DNA of 64,000 nucleotides from Eledone cirrhosa (lineage: Eukaryota; Mollusca; Cephalopoda; Octopoda; Eledonidae), in the NCBI GenBank assembly GCA_964016885.1, contig OZ024740.1, forward strand, positions 300,425,209 to 300,489,208, read 5' to 3'. Shown here piece after piece: positions 1-10,139 of the stretch. The notes under the pieces are model-generated. The model had not been told where the DNA came from, ran no database searches, and was given only the letters and a program-made list of their open reading frames with translations. The position numbers and the translations under genes were made by a program. The first letter of the stretch is position 1, and every line of letters begins with the position of its first letter.

Positions 1-260
1 GTCAGCCATTGAAAAGAAATATGGAGGGTCGATCTAACAGCACTAGGGTTAGAGCCCAACAAGCTTCAACAAAAGCGAAACAAGGCCCTTGTCGGCTTAT
101 CTCTCCTGTTTGCTGAGATTAAGGTAAGTGAATTTGTCACTACTATAAAACAATAGCATACGGTCTTCAAAATGCTTTTAATTAAGCATAAAGTGTATTG
201 CAAAATACATTATATATACATCCATATATATATATTGCTATTTCAGAGCTCCAATTCTAA

Positions 261-318
<58 letters not shown>

Positions 319-439
319 ATATATAAGCAGAAGGAATATTCAATTTGTTGGTAATTCAAAAACTATAAATATTTATAACTGATTCAGAGCACTCGACACA
401 TTTTTCTGGAGTATAATATTCAATGATATTAAATAAGTG
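1..439. other. AT-rich non-coding DNA with a (TA)n tract
   Basis: I recognise no gene here. The stretch is AT-rich and contains a (TA)n microsatellite at about 269-308 followed by a short (GT)n run. The first 120 bases are less AT-rich but carry no long open frame. Confidence 0.6.
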
Positions 440-622
440 TTTCTAATTTAGGTAGAAGGCCAGTAATTACCCAGTGCATTACTGGTACTTTATTTTATCG
501 ACCCCGTAAGGATGAAAGGCAAAGTCAACCTCGGCGGGATTTGAACTCTGATCGTAAAGGGACGTAACTATGCTGGAAAGCATGGCGTCCGACTCTCTAC
601 CGATACTGCCAATCCACCGCCC
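440..622 (-). mobile_element. tRNA-derived SINE (cephalopod type)
   Basis: Read on the minus strand, this begins with a tRNA-like head. An A-box-like block (ggcagtatcggtagaga) is followed about 55 bases later by a B-box-like block (agagttcaaatcc), and then by the conserved body that runs through 'cgaccccgtaagg' read on the plus strand. The same body recurs at 19061-19176 and 40811-41003. tRNA-head SINEs with this body are widespread in cephalopod genomes, and this is the main clue to the organism. The copy looks close to full length on the tRNA side. It would be transcribed by RNA polymerase III and mobilised by a LINE in trans, and it encodes no protein. Confidence 0.85.
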
Positions 623-655
623 TTGATGATATTAAATAATGTATCTAAATATGTG

Positions 656-688
<33 letters not shown>

Positions 689-1274
689 CATAAAACATGT
701 CTATAGAATCACAAGACAAAAAATATACCATTTCCTCTCCCAATTGGCATAATTAACTATATAAAAAATCGAATAGACCAGGCTATGAGAATGAGGGTTC
801 TATGAAGAAATCTCCAACAAATAACCGAAACTAGCCCTTCGCGTCGGCTGCAACGGAATATTTATCGAATATTTCGACAGCGTAATCGCCCAGATACAGT
901 CAATTAAACAGAATTAGGTGTAAAATAAACTGGGAGAAAATAGAATACATTTAAAAACCTCTACCATGGTTTCGTCCGCATTTTGAGATTTCCAATAATT
1001 ATGTTATAATTATATATATATATATATACATTTACATACTCTTATGTAATTATATGTATTTTTGTACACCAGTGTGTTTATGTACGAGTTCTGGGTGTGT
1101 GCGTGTGTGTGTTTATATTTCTACATTACTATTTTGTTTGTTACTTTTTCGGCTGTCTGCTCAGTTGGATATATATATTAAATAATAACCCGAAATGCGC
1201 TTATGTTTGTATCTATGTATACTCACGCAAGTATATTTGTGTGTGTGTGTGTGTATGTATATATATATATATAT
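623..1274. other. AT-rich spacer with short (TA)n and (GT)n tracts
   Basis: No supported gene. (TA)n tracts lie near 658-688 and 1012-1028, and (GT)n runs near 1094-1112 and 1239-1252. The short open frame at 1097-1297 is an artefact of these repeats (Cys/Val/Tyr-rich translation). Confidence 0.55.
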
Positions 1275-1910
1275 ATACTAAGAATAATGAGTTCTAAACT
1301 CAACCAGTCCTTTACAAAGAAATAGCTCAAAGAAAGAAGTATTTCTGAGCCGTGTAATACAAGTTAATATAAATTAATATATATGATAAAACACAAATAC
1401 CAACATATAAGTGTTTGTATTGTAAAATAATAAGTTAGCTAGATTGAAAAATACTAATTATAATAATACAGTTTGCCTGCCTCGATTTAAAATAATAAAT
1501 CAATAAAAACAAACGATATTGGCAAAAGGCCGTGGTACTTAGACAAATTTAAATTTCAAAATCAAATCTGTTCCGTAGATAAGTTTAAACTTCAAAATCC
1601 AAATAAGTTTCGAGATGAAAAAGTGAAAGAATACCCCGCTCAGCTCTCCTCAGTAAGTACCCTAACAATTGGTATGCTTCACTTCAAAATATTTAAAAAG
1701 ACTGTTTAACGCACATGGTTTTCCAGTTTCTAGTTGCCGCGTACTCGTTCTGCTAGAAATAACAGCCGTTTATATGGGGCTAAAGTTAGCTCTACATAAG
1801 GAGCAGTGATACTAAGAATAATGAGTTCTAAACTCAAGCAGTCCTTTACAATGAAATAGCTCAAAGAAAGAAGTTTTTCTGAGCCGTGTAATACAAGTTA
1901 ATATGAATTA
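1275..1910. repeat. Direct repeat pair, ~100 bp, 534 bp apart
   Basis: Bases 1275-1378 and 1809-1910 are near-identical direct repeats. Both contain 'taatgagttctaaactca' and 'tgagccgtgtaataca' and differ at only a few positions. The 430 bases between them are AT-rich and non-coding. The arrangement could be a non-autonomous element with terminal direct repeats, or 1.2 units of a tandem repeat. The first copy follows directly on a (TA)n tract. Confidence 0.7.
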
Positions 1911-2101
1911 TTTTATCATCAGATGAATTATTTTATCCAATGAACGTGCTGGACGTTTCTGTTAAGATCGTCTTGTTTCCTAAAACCTTTGGTAATGAAA
2001 TAATCATATTGTGTTGTTTATTATGCAATTAAATATCGCTGTACTATACATAGACCACTTTTCTTTCCTATACCTCTTACCTTTGCTACGGAAATAAATA
2101 C

Positions 2102-2136
<35 letters not shown>

Positions 2137-2659
2137 ATATTTGGGGAGGGTCATATTTGCGTAATATTGCCAGAATTAATAACAGAACACACTCACTGTT
2201 TGGTTGGTTTTCGCTTCTCGCTGTCTTTTATATATATATATCTGCGATCTAACTTACTCGGTCCTCAATGTTGCCATTGACTGACCGGCGGTCAAAAATA
2301 ATACAGATACAATATAGACAAACACATATATATATAGTTTACATAATTTACATAAATCTTTCGTTGCACATCTGCAACATCGTCAGTGGTGTTATATTCA
2401 TTGTTCCTCCTGTTGTGTTGTATGTCTACGCCATTTTTTTTTGTTCAGTCTGTCTATATATTTATTTATTTATTTGCTTGTTTGTTTATCTTATTTTATT
2501 TTGTCTTCTTTGCGCATGCGTTTGCGTGTGTGTATAGTGTTATGTGTGATGTGTGACTAGTGTGTATAGTGTTGTGTCTGCTGGGTGACTAGTGTGTGTT
2601 TATGTGCTTGTGTATGTATTTATTTATCTTATTTTATTTAATTTAATTTACTTATTTAT

Positions 2660-3130
2660 TTATACTTCTCTTAGGTCAGTGTTGTTTGTTTGGGTGTTGT
2701 TGTTGTTCCACTCATTCTTTCTGTTTAGCTTTGGTCTTCTAATTTCTATTTCACTGGCCTCTCTGATTTGCCTATCTGCTGGGTCATTCCTATGTTTAGA
2801 TATTATTCTAATTTCTATGTTGTCTATGTTACCGTCATGTTGTTGTCTAACATGTTCGTATAGTACTGACCCGTTTTTTCGTCCTTTTAGTTCCCCCCAG
2901 TGTTGGTCTATCCTTTCACCTATGCTACGAGCTGTCTCACCTATGTATGTTGTTGTCGTGTTTCTGCAAGTACCCTCTGTACATCTTATGCTATAGACTA
3001 CGTTTCTAGTTTTACAGTTTATCCGGGGGTTCACCTTACATATGATACATTTCCTATTGGTACAGTGGGTTTTCTTAAAAGGGTAGGTTTTGCTGATCAG
3101 GGATTTTATGGTGGTTCCTGGCTTTTCATA
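2660..3130 (-). pseudogene. GIY-YIG endonuclease domain of a Penelope-like element
   Basis: The frame runs open on the minus strand from about 3130 to the stop at 2660. Only the part from 3034 has a start-like codon (GTG), but the frame continues upstream without a stop. It first encodes a cysteine linker (HCTNRKCIICK), then the GIY-like strand (VVYSIRC), then TYIGETARSIGERIDQHW, which matches the YIG and downstream Arg/Glu-region pattern of PLE GIY-YIG nucleases. In Penelope-like elements this domain nicks the target DNA to prime reverse transcription. The tail is Asn- and Arg-rich. The element is cut off from its RT by the inversion at 3030-3438, so it is non-functional as a retrotransposon. 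Confidence 0.8.
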
Positions 3131-3438
3131 GAACTGGACATGAAAGGAATTTGCCCACTATACAGGAGCAAATCATGGAATAGCTTAGATAGGGCTAGAC
3201 ATAAGATAGGGAAGGCCACATCATGGTACGACAACCAGAGATATCAGAGTGTCATGTTTGTGGACGCCACCCCTGGAGGGAAATTAGCTAACCAGTGTAG
3301 AAAGGCCCTGAGAAAGACCCACTTAAAAATAAAGGTGGTAGAAAAGCCAGGAACCACCATAAAATCCCTGATCAGCAAAACCTACCCTTTTAAGAAAACC
3401 CACTGTACCAATAGGAAATGTATCATATGTAAGGTGAA
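3030..3438. repeat. Perfect 97-bp inverted repeat, 215-bp spacer
   Basis: Bases 3030-3126 and 3342-3438 are exact reverse complements over all 97 positions. The spacer is 3127-3341. The arms encode the cysteine linker and flanking residues of the PLE endonuclease on opposite strands. Confidence 0.9.
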
Positions 3439-3535
3439 TATATACGCCATAACATATCCAATCAAATATACGTACAAGAAAGTATACGTACCTTCACAAA
3501 AGATACAGGTAATATATACTTACCTATACAAATAA
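3127..3535 (+). pseudogene. Inverted upstream segment of the same PLE protein
   Basis: On the plus strand this frame encodes a stretch with TPGGKLANQCRKALRKTH and VVEKPGTTIKSLISKTYPF, followed by the cysteine linker HCTNRKCIICK. The last part is identical to the start of the minus-strand endonuclease at 2660-3130, because the underlying 97 bases are an exact inverted copy. In the original element this segment would sit just N-terminal to the GIY-YIG domain. After the linker the plus-strand frame runs into unrelated AT-rich sequence, so this is a broken piece and not an independent gene. I know this type of segment only as a conserved region next to the endonuclease in some PLEs and cannot assign a biochemical role. 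Confidence 0.6.
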
Positions 3536-3680
3536 GTAATGGTATAAACTTAACATATACTTAGCTACCACATCAAGACGTAAAATATCCGAATATAGTT
3601 CGTACTATCCGTTAGGCTATAATGTGGGGATGTAATACAGGGAAGTTTTGTGCAATGTATGTTTACAAACCGAAATTGCC

Positions 3681-4333
3681 TCAAATTCTTTTGTTTAAAA
3701 TGTTGTCTTTGGCGTAGAGTATTTCCAGGGCCTCAGCGGCGCATAGGTCACATGGAGCTTTATTTCCGTTATACGATCTATCCCTAGCTAGGATCTCCCA
3801 GTGTAACTTATATTGGCTGTGGTTGTCCTTTAGACTCCAGATATAAGCTGAAAGTGACGTCATATTCCTTCTTAAAGGGTAACGAAAAGAATGGGTATGC
3901 ATGTAAAGACGCTGCTTGAATCTATTGGCGGTTAACCCTATGTAGGCCCTACGGGATGTGGGTGTTTCAACCTTACATTTGTAGACAATATTGCTAGAGA
4001 GGCATTTCCCGGATAGGTGGAAGTCAACGCGATTCCTACAATTACAGTTAGTACTAACTACAGGGTTGCACGTGTTCCTACGGCTAGGTAGTTTAGCTAA
4101 ATTTGAAACTGTGATGTTATGTGCAAGGTTAGGAGTCGTAGAATAAGAAATTTTAATAGTATTTCTATTAAAAATGTTACTATATTTATGTGTAGGGGGA
4201 AATGCTTCATATTAAGGGCGAGAAAGATCTTAGCTAATGGTGTGGCCACCTCCATATTATATGGTGGGTTATACCATATAATGCGTCGGGATCTATTTCT
4301 TCTAGGCCTATTCTCGTACTCTGTATATGCCAT
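3681..4333 (-). pseudogene. Linker and GIY-YIG endonuclease of the YRDD-type PLE
   Basis: Minus-strand frame 4333-4097 encodes the linker RNRSRRIIWYNPPYNMEVAT, which follows the RT in this element type. The frame shifts near 4090. It then continues with a cysteine cluster (CNPVVSTNCNCRNR), the GIY-like strand NIVYKCKVET, RAYIGLTANRFKQRLYMH with the YIG motif and following Arg, and a conserved tail with CDLCAAEALEIL, ending at 3681. In PLEs this domain makes the target-site nick. The order RT, linker, cysteine cluster, GIY-YIG confirms the element's orientation. At least one frameshift separates the linker from the nuclease. Confidence 0.75.
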
Positions 4334-4436
4334 CTTATCGACAAATCCACTCCGAGCAGAGCTTCATTGTAATATGTGGAATGGTCGTTGAAAATATGAT
4401 GTTTAGTAGATAGACGGGAAAGCCGCAAAGAAACGT

Positions 4437-5654
4437 TTGTTACCAGGTTATGCTGGCAGGATGGTTAGAATGCTTATTTATGTAATTAAGCGTATCATTC
4501 GGCTTTCTATACGGGTAATGCAAGCCATTCAATAAATTGAGGGTAACGTCGAGGTAATTAACGACCGAAAGGTTGGCCTCAACCTCTTTGGAGTGGTTGA
4601 AGCCTTTAAAGAAGGCTCTGAGCTCTTTTCTGAACCTGTCACAAGCACGTGTGCCGCAACTAGTCATGGTCTAAAGACCATCATCACGGTACAAACCACC
4701 ACCCACGTTGGGGAATTCTTCCTTGATAGAGAAAAGAAGGAAAGGGTCGATAAGATCAGTAACCTCCGCAGAGTCGCTGGCGCTCATACTTACGTCGAAT
4801 GGGGTACTATTAGATTTTTTAATCCAAATAGATTCGTCGAAATTAATCACCGACTTACGAGTATTGAGGATGACATCAACTTCGAAATCCGTAACCACTG
4901 TGAGTGTTTTAGCGAAATTGATAGCTCTAAGGAGAAGTGGCAAAGTGATGGAGGAGTAGTAATTATTGATGTCGAATTGGATAAAACCGCAATGTTCCTT
5001 GTTGCATATGCCGTTGAACCAATCTATCACCGCGAAAGTTTTGTTCCACAGTGCAAGAGAGGCCAAACTTCTAATTTCAGGTATAATTCTAAGAAGAATC
5101 CTTTTACTAAGTCTACCTAAATCGGACTTCGTAGGGTTAATAAGCCGAATAGAGGGGTTATTCGGAAAATTGGATTTGTGATCTTTCAGGGTAAAGTGGG
5201 GAGAAATAGGGTCCAGAGATTCAGTCCGGTCCAGGATATTGAGATCAGAGGTGATTTTAAACCAAGTATCGTTGATTTCATTAATGACACTCCGATTAGT
5301 TTTACGGTAATCCTTTGTTACACCATTATGTAGCAGTTGATGGTAAGTACTGCGCTCCCCTTGATATATATTGCCAGTTTTGTCGGAATGGACGTGCACG
5401 GCATTAGTATCCTTAATAGAACGAATCCTATTCTTCAGATCCTGCTGGAAGGATTTGCTCCTATTCCGAATATAGGTTTTAAACCCAAATTTATCCTGTT
5501 TGTTGTCTGCTTTTCCCTGATTATCGAAATAAAAGGCACGCCGACGCAACCTTTTAATGAACGCGTCTGTTTTCTCTATCAGGAGTTTTAGGTATGTTTT
5601 CCTGCTTGGTACGCGTATGTTCTTTGTAGAAATATTGAGATGTTGTTTCTGCAT
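4437..5654 (-). pseudogene. Reverse transcriptase, atypical PLE type (YRDDGL)
   Basis: The minus-strand frame opens at 5654 and shows RT motifs in order. A basic N-terminal segment contains DKTGNIYQ; next come TLKDHKSNFPNNPSIRLINP (fingers), FIQFDINNYYSSI (motif A, catalytic Asp) and YRDDGL (motif C, catalytic Asp pair). A TAG stop at 4673-4671 directly follows motif C. The frame then continues uninterrupted with a thumb-like segment (SVVNYLDVTLNLLNG) to about 4440. The RT copies element RNA onto nicked chromosomal DNA. The motif spacing and the Arg-Asp-Asp core match a PLE-like RT group common in aquatic invertebrates; I am less sure of the exact clade. The nonsense codon makes the copy inactive unless it is read through. 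Confidence 0.75.
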
Positions 5655-5790
5655 GATGAATATAAGTCAATAGAGTGCTCAACCGAGGGAGCCAAATAGT
5701 AATAAAAATAAATTTGAAGACTAAAATCCAAAGAGGGCTCTATAATGATAAATATACATCAAATATATAAGAATCGTAGAGCAAATATTA

Positions 5791-7039
5791 TTAAAATAAC
5801 AGATTAAAGTTTAAGCAAAGAATCGCTGCTTTCACACTTAACGGGATCTTCTGAAACTAACAAAGTCAATCTGTGAACGCAGAAGTGAATATTTTAAAAA
5901 ACGTTCAAACCGGAGGAAGACAGGAAGACGATACTTTGGTTCGTGGAAACGTTCCCTGGCAAAGAACGGGAAAAAACGAATATAATACGTCATTATTTGG
6001 AGCGGTGAAAAACAATTACACGCAAAGACAAAACCACGTTCATGGTATAAAAGAAGTCGTAGACTAATATTCTATTTGGTGGTTCATAGAGATGTACTCT
6101 GGCAATGAACGGAAAAAAACGAAGATAATACGCCATATGCGTAGCGGGAAGAATAATTGCACGCAAATACAAAACCACGTAAATGGTATAACTGAAGTCG
6201 TAGACTAAAATTCTAACTAGGAAACCGAATGATTCTCGGCTTCAGAGTTAAGAAAAAGTAAAGAAAATACAGATTTAATAAAATACGTATTTATTTATTT
6301 ATATACCTTTATTTATATGTATACACGCACACACATATATATATATATTTTTTTTATATGTATTTTTGTGTGTATTTTGTGTATACATTCGTATGCGTGC
6401 GGGTACAGGCGTTGCGTGGCTTCTGTATGTGCGTGCGGAATTTTTTTTGTGTACGTGCGTGTATTTGTATACCTATGGCGAGTGTTTTCACGTATGCTTG
6501 CGCTTCCGTATGTATGTATATGGATGCTTGTATGTATTTATTTAATTTCAATTACCTCTGTATTTTATTTACTTTATTCTTAACTCTGAAGCCGAGAATG
6601 ATTCGGTTTCCTGTTAGAATTTTAGTCTACGACTTCAATTATACCATCTACGTCGTTTTGCTTTTGCGTGCAATTGTTCTCCCCGGTCCACATATGACGT
6701 ATTATCTTCGTTTTTTCCGTTCATTGCCAGATAACGTCTCTATGAACTACCTAATAGAATATTAGTCTACGACATCTTTTAAAACCATAAACGTGGCTTT
6801 ATCTTTGCGTGTAATTGTTTTTCACCGCTCCAAATAATGACGTATTATATTCGTTTTTTCCCGTACTTTGCCAGGGGACATTTCCACGAACCAAAGTATC
6901 GTCTTCCTGTCTTCCTCCGGTTTCAACGTTTTTTGAAATATTCAATTCTGCGTTCACAGATTGACTTTGTTAGTTTCAGAAGATCCCGTTAAGTGTGAAG
7001 GCAGCGATTCTTTGCTTAAACTTTAATCTGTTATTTTAA
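5791..7039. mobile_element. Fold-back element with ~490-bp inverted arms
   Basis: Bases 5791-6280 and 6551-7039 are imperfect reverse complements over about 490 positions, with a low-complexity centre at 6281-6550. The ends read TTAAAATAACAG and its complement, flanked by TA on both sides, consistent with a TA or TTAA target duplication. Each arm itself contains two related units of about 130 bp, each ending in 'gaagtcgtagacta', so the element holds four copies of the unit. No transposase is visible. It behaves like a fold-back or long-hairpin MITE mobilised in trans. The short open frames inside it are by-products of the repeat. Confidence 0.75.
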
Positions 7040-7336
7040 TATATATATATATATATATATAACCAAAAGTTTATATGGTTCGATGATTATTCAACGCATT
7101 CAATTTTACAATTGATTAGAAGCCCTGGAGAGTCATTTTAACACTTCTAGGATGTTGAGTGTTGAGGGAGTAACTTACTATCACAACAGGAATTGAAGGT
7201 TCAAGACCTTAAGGGTATGTCAAATAACCAATCTCTCATGTTTTATCTGATGAAAGCGTACTTTAAAATCATTGTATAATATATACTTTGGTTATGAAAA
7301 TATTTCTCATTTATTAATATTTTTTATAATATATAC

Positions 7337-7337
<1 letters not shown>
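7040..7337. other. AT-rich spacer after the fold-back element
   Basis: Begins with a short (TA)n tract and carries no recognisable gene. A 'ttttatctgatga' stretch near 7240 resembles one near 42130, but I see no larger homology. Confidence 0.5.
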
Positions 7338-7529
<192 letters not shown>

Positions 7530-7691
7530 AGGGAGAAAAAGATGATTATTAGGAAGAAAACTATTTTTTTCTCTTTTTTTCTGGGTTAGAAAATGATTAA
7601 AACAAAATATTTTATTTTGTGTGAAGTGTGAAGGTATTAGTTAATTTATTTATTAATTAACAATGGCATTTATTTATTTATATAGATTAAT

Positions 7692-7735
7692 AATTGTCTA
7701 TTACTGGTTTCAGCATTTTTATGCATTATCAATTC
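7692..7735 (-). ncRNA. Hammerhead-like motif in PLE terminal repeat (downstream copy)
   Basis: On the minus strand the order is 'ttgataa', a 4-bp stem (gcat / atgc with an AAAA loop), then 'gaaacc' and 'agtaata'. A hammerhead ribozyme has CUGANGA, stem II, GAAA, stem III and NUH. Here the CUGANGA box is degenerate, while stem II and GAAA-C..GUA are kept. Hammerheads are established features of PLE terminal repeats; catalytic activity of this copy is doubtful. Confidence 0.35.
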
Positions 7736-8174
7736 ATAATAATATGTATTGGTGTAAAATGGTGGTGTTGAACATGTTAAGGAAATGGTGCAGAAAGCAT
7801 AATGTTATTTACAAACAAGGTTTATAATGTGAAAAGAAAAAAAGAAAAAAATGGGCGTAATGTTGAACATGATAAGGTAATGTGAAAGAAAAAATAATAT
7901 GATTTACGGGCATAGTTCTTGAAGATAAGCAGATCAAAATGTGTTATTATAGCAAGAGTGCTCAGTTGATCCATGATGGAGGGAAATGGTAGTCTAGGTT
8001 TTGATATGATTTCCTTTTTTAGAAAGTTAATGTGTAGGGGAGGTAATTCAGGGTAGGAGAGAAATGATGGATGGTATTTAATTTATATAAGAAAACATGA
8101 TTAGGTAGGTTGTAAAGGCATGTAATTCTTTAGAGAGACAGGTATTTGGATTTGGATCATTGTTCGTTCCAGTT

Positions 8175-8602
8175 TTAGTTTAGTCCCAAATTTAGTGCAT
8201 TAAGTAGAGGTTGGAATATGTTAATCAAATAATTTTCCTTATTGGTACGATGGATGAAAGTAGCGTTGTCTATGAATTTGTAAATGGGGAAAATTTTAAC
8301 GTTTGGATGTTGGTTGTGAGCACAATTGGCGATATGTTTACTAAACGCAATCTTTCTGTATTCCTGTATTTTTATTTGTGATCTATGGACGGTCATACGA
8401 TGTCGGAGGGTGTTTTTTGTCTGTCCTATGTAGTGCTCTTGACAATTTGAGTAGGTCAAAACATAGATTAGGTTTTCAGATTCACATGTAAAGTTGTGTT
8501 TACCTGTGAAATGTTGTCCTTGATTAAAATGGAATGTTGAACCTTCTGTTAGATTTATGCATATGCAACAGTTGGGCCTTCCGCATTTCTTTACTGTAGG
8601 GT

Positions 8603-8607
<5 letters not shown>
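8175..8607 (-). pseudogene. GIY-YIG endonuclease, Penelope-like element
   Basis: The minus-strand frame is open from about 8607 to the stop at 8175. It has no ATG because the 5' part of the element is missing. It begins with a cysteine linker (KKCGRPNCCICINL), then NLIYVLTY (GIY-equivalent strand), EHYIGQTKNTLRHRMTVHRS (YIG motif and the following Arg residues), KHIANCAHNQHPNVKIFPI, and a conserved NKENYLINIFQP tail with the Glu typical of the active site. In PLEs the domain nicks target DNA. The reading frame itself looks intact, but there is no RT upstream. The nearest relative in the window is the endonuclease at 37221-37620, which shares the linker and YIG residues almost position by position. 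Confidence 0.8.
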
Positions 8608-8648
<41 letters not shown>

Positions 8649-8810
8649 ATAGGCAGAAAAAGACGATTATTAGGAAGAAAAATATTTTTTTTTCCTTTTA
8701 TTTTTTTCTCTTTTTTCTGGGCTAAAAAATTTTTAAAACAAAGTATTTTACTTTGTGTGAAGTATTAAGGTATTCGTTAATTTATTTATTAATTAACAAT
8801 GGCATTTATC

Positions 8811-8837
<27 letters not shown>

Positions 8838-8841
<4 letters not shown>

Positions 8842-8886
8842 TAATTGTTTATTACCGGTTTCAGCATTTTATGCATTATCAAAGGG
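8838..8886 (-). ncRNA. Hammerhead-like motif in PLE terminal repeat (upstream copy)
   Basis: Same layout as at 7692-7735 in the matching position of the other direct repeat: 'ttgataa', stem gcat/atgc, then 'gaaaccggtaataaa'. The CUGANGA box is degenerate. Retention of the stem and the GAAACCGGUA block in both repeats is what supports the call. Confidence 0.35.
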
Positions 8887-8925
8887 GGGATTTGTATTGG
8901 TATAAAATGTTGGAGAGAAAATTAC

Positions 8926-10139
8926 CAAGTTCATATAATATTAAGCATAGACCTCATACCAAACAGTGAGTGTAAATAAAGCAATTAAATATTGTTTTCA
9001 TATACTTTTACTATTTTCACCGTATTGAAACTGATGTTTAAATTAAAGAACGAAATCAATTTTTTAACCTTGGACTTTTTTCATATTGTATATTAATGCA
9101 CAGCTACTTGAACTGTCCCAAATAACAAGATCTTTCGACGAATTATTCGTCATTTTTACCTCCTGATGAGGGGAGGTTTTTAGTGTGCATAACGCTTCTC
9201 TCACCTTACAAATAAGAATAGTCGAATAATCCACTATAATCGCCTATATTTTATATATTATATTGTACATAATATGTTTGCCACTATATTTATATGTGCT
9301 TGCATAATAAACGTTCAATACCACTACAGCGTATGGGTGCAACCCAATGTGATGGTTTTAACCCACTCCATTACGAAGAGATGCCATTTCTTTTTGCGTT
9401 CTACAGAAAATATGCTAACAATTCTACGTCTATATTTATATCAACCTCATGCAAGTTTGTCTGACATGAATTGTTTATACACTTTTGTCTTAGAAAGCTA
9501 GTCGACGTAATTTGCAATTAGCCGATTGTTAAATATTCACGATACAAAATATTTATTCAGAGAAAAGACAAATTGCAACATGTAATATAATTTTATTTGT
9601 ATGCGACAGTGATATTACATCTTTCTCATTAGAGAAGGGCTATGTAAAATATTACAACATTTAGAATTGTATTTTAGTTGGAATAAATATTATATTAGCA
9701 TGTTCGCGGAATACATATATCAAAGTCTCATTAATCATTGTAATAAATGTGTATCTTGAAAATCCTCTGTAATTCCTCGTTGATGAGTATTCACAGGCTA
9801 TTCTTTCTTGTAGCTCCGAAACGAAATTTTATTTCTCGTTACATAAATCTCGAAATATGCAGAAGTATATACATCGATCTAATTAATGTTATGTCATGAA
9901 TATCTGCGGCACATGGAATTTTCATTGTATATTAGACTAAAGACTATATATGCTGGCGTATATCTTGTAACATCTTAACATTCGCGCAAATGACTATTAA
10001 TAGAATTATGTTTACGTGTAAAATAATCTTTAATAAAATACACACCGAGGAATATTCTAAAGTACATTTCTCTACTAAAAGAATACTCTTATTATTGATA
10101 GCAAAAGTAAATTTCATGTAAATGATATTTTTGTTAGCT
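8926..10139. other. Intergenic, no recognised gene
   Basis: AT-rich sequence with no long conserved frame. A short hairpin (acctcc...gggaggt) lies near 9160-9180. I recognise no transposon domain or RNA gene here. Confidence 0.5.

Larger units (their letters stand above)
2131..3438 (-). mobile_element. Penelope-like element fragment with internal inversion
   Basis: This 1.3-kb fragment carries a GIY-YIG endonuclease reading frame on the minus strand (2660-3130) and a 3' untranslated tail from about 2650 down to 2131. The tail and endonuclease are repeated at 43253-44073, so they belong to one repeat family. Upstream, the element folds back on itself: 3030-3126 is the exact reverse complement of 3342-3438. 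As a result, the protein segment that should precede the endonuclease is encoded on the plus strand at 3127-3438. The other copy also starts right after a (TA)n tract. This is the remnant of a Penelope-like retroelement; no RT domain is present. Confidence 0.75.
3660..5670 (-). mobile_element. Penelope-like element with YRDD-type RT and GIY-YIG
   Basis: A roughly 2-kb minus-strand element encodes an RT (5654-4671, continuing in frame past one stop), a linker (about 4430-4097) and a GIY-YIG endonuclease (about 4082-3681). RT followed by a C-terminal GIY-YIG is the hallmark of Penelope-like elements. The RT sequence is unlike the PLE at 37221-39192, so the two belong to different families. Frames are broken by at least one nonsense codon and one or more frameshifts. 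I could not find terminal repeats around it, so the outer limits are approximate. Confidence 0.75.

Noticed and set aside
2900..3126. N-terminal part of the plus-strand frame starting MLVYPFTYATSC
   Set aside because: It is antisense to the GIY-YIG frame. Only the part after 3127 is a real PLE segment, and it is inverted.
4593..5591. Several plus-strand frames of 70-175 residues
   Set aside because: They are shadows of the minus-strand PLE reverse transcriptase, which has recognisable RT motifs.
9150..9185. CTGATGA sequence suggesting another hammerhead
   Set aside because: It lies in a simple hairpin without a GAAA box or matching stem I.
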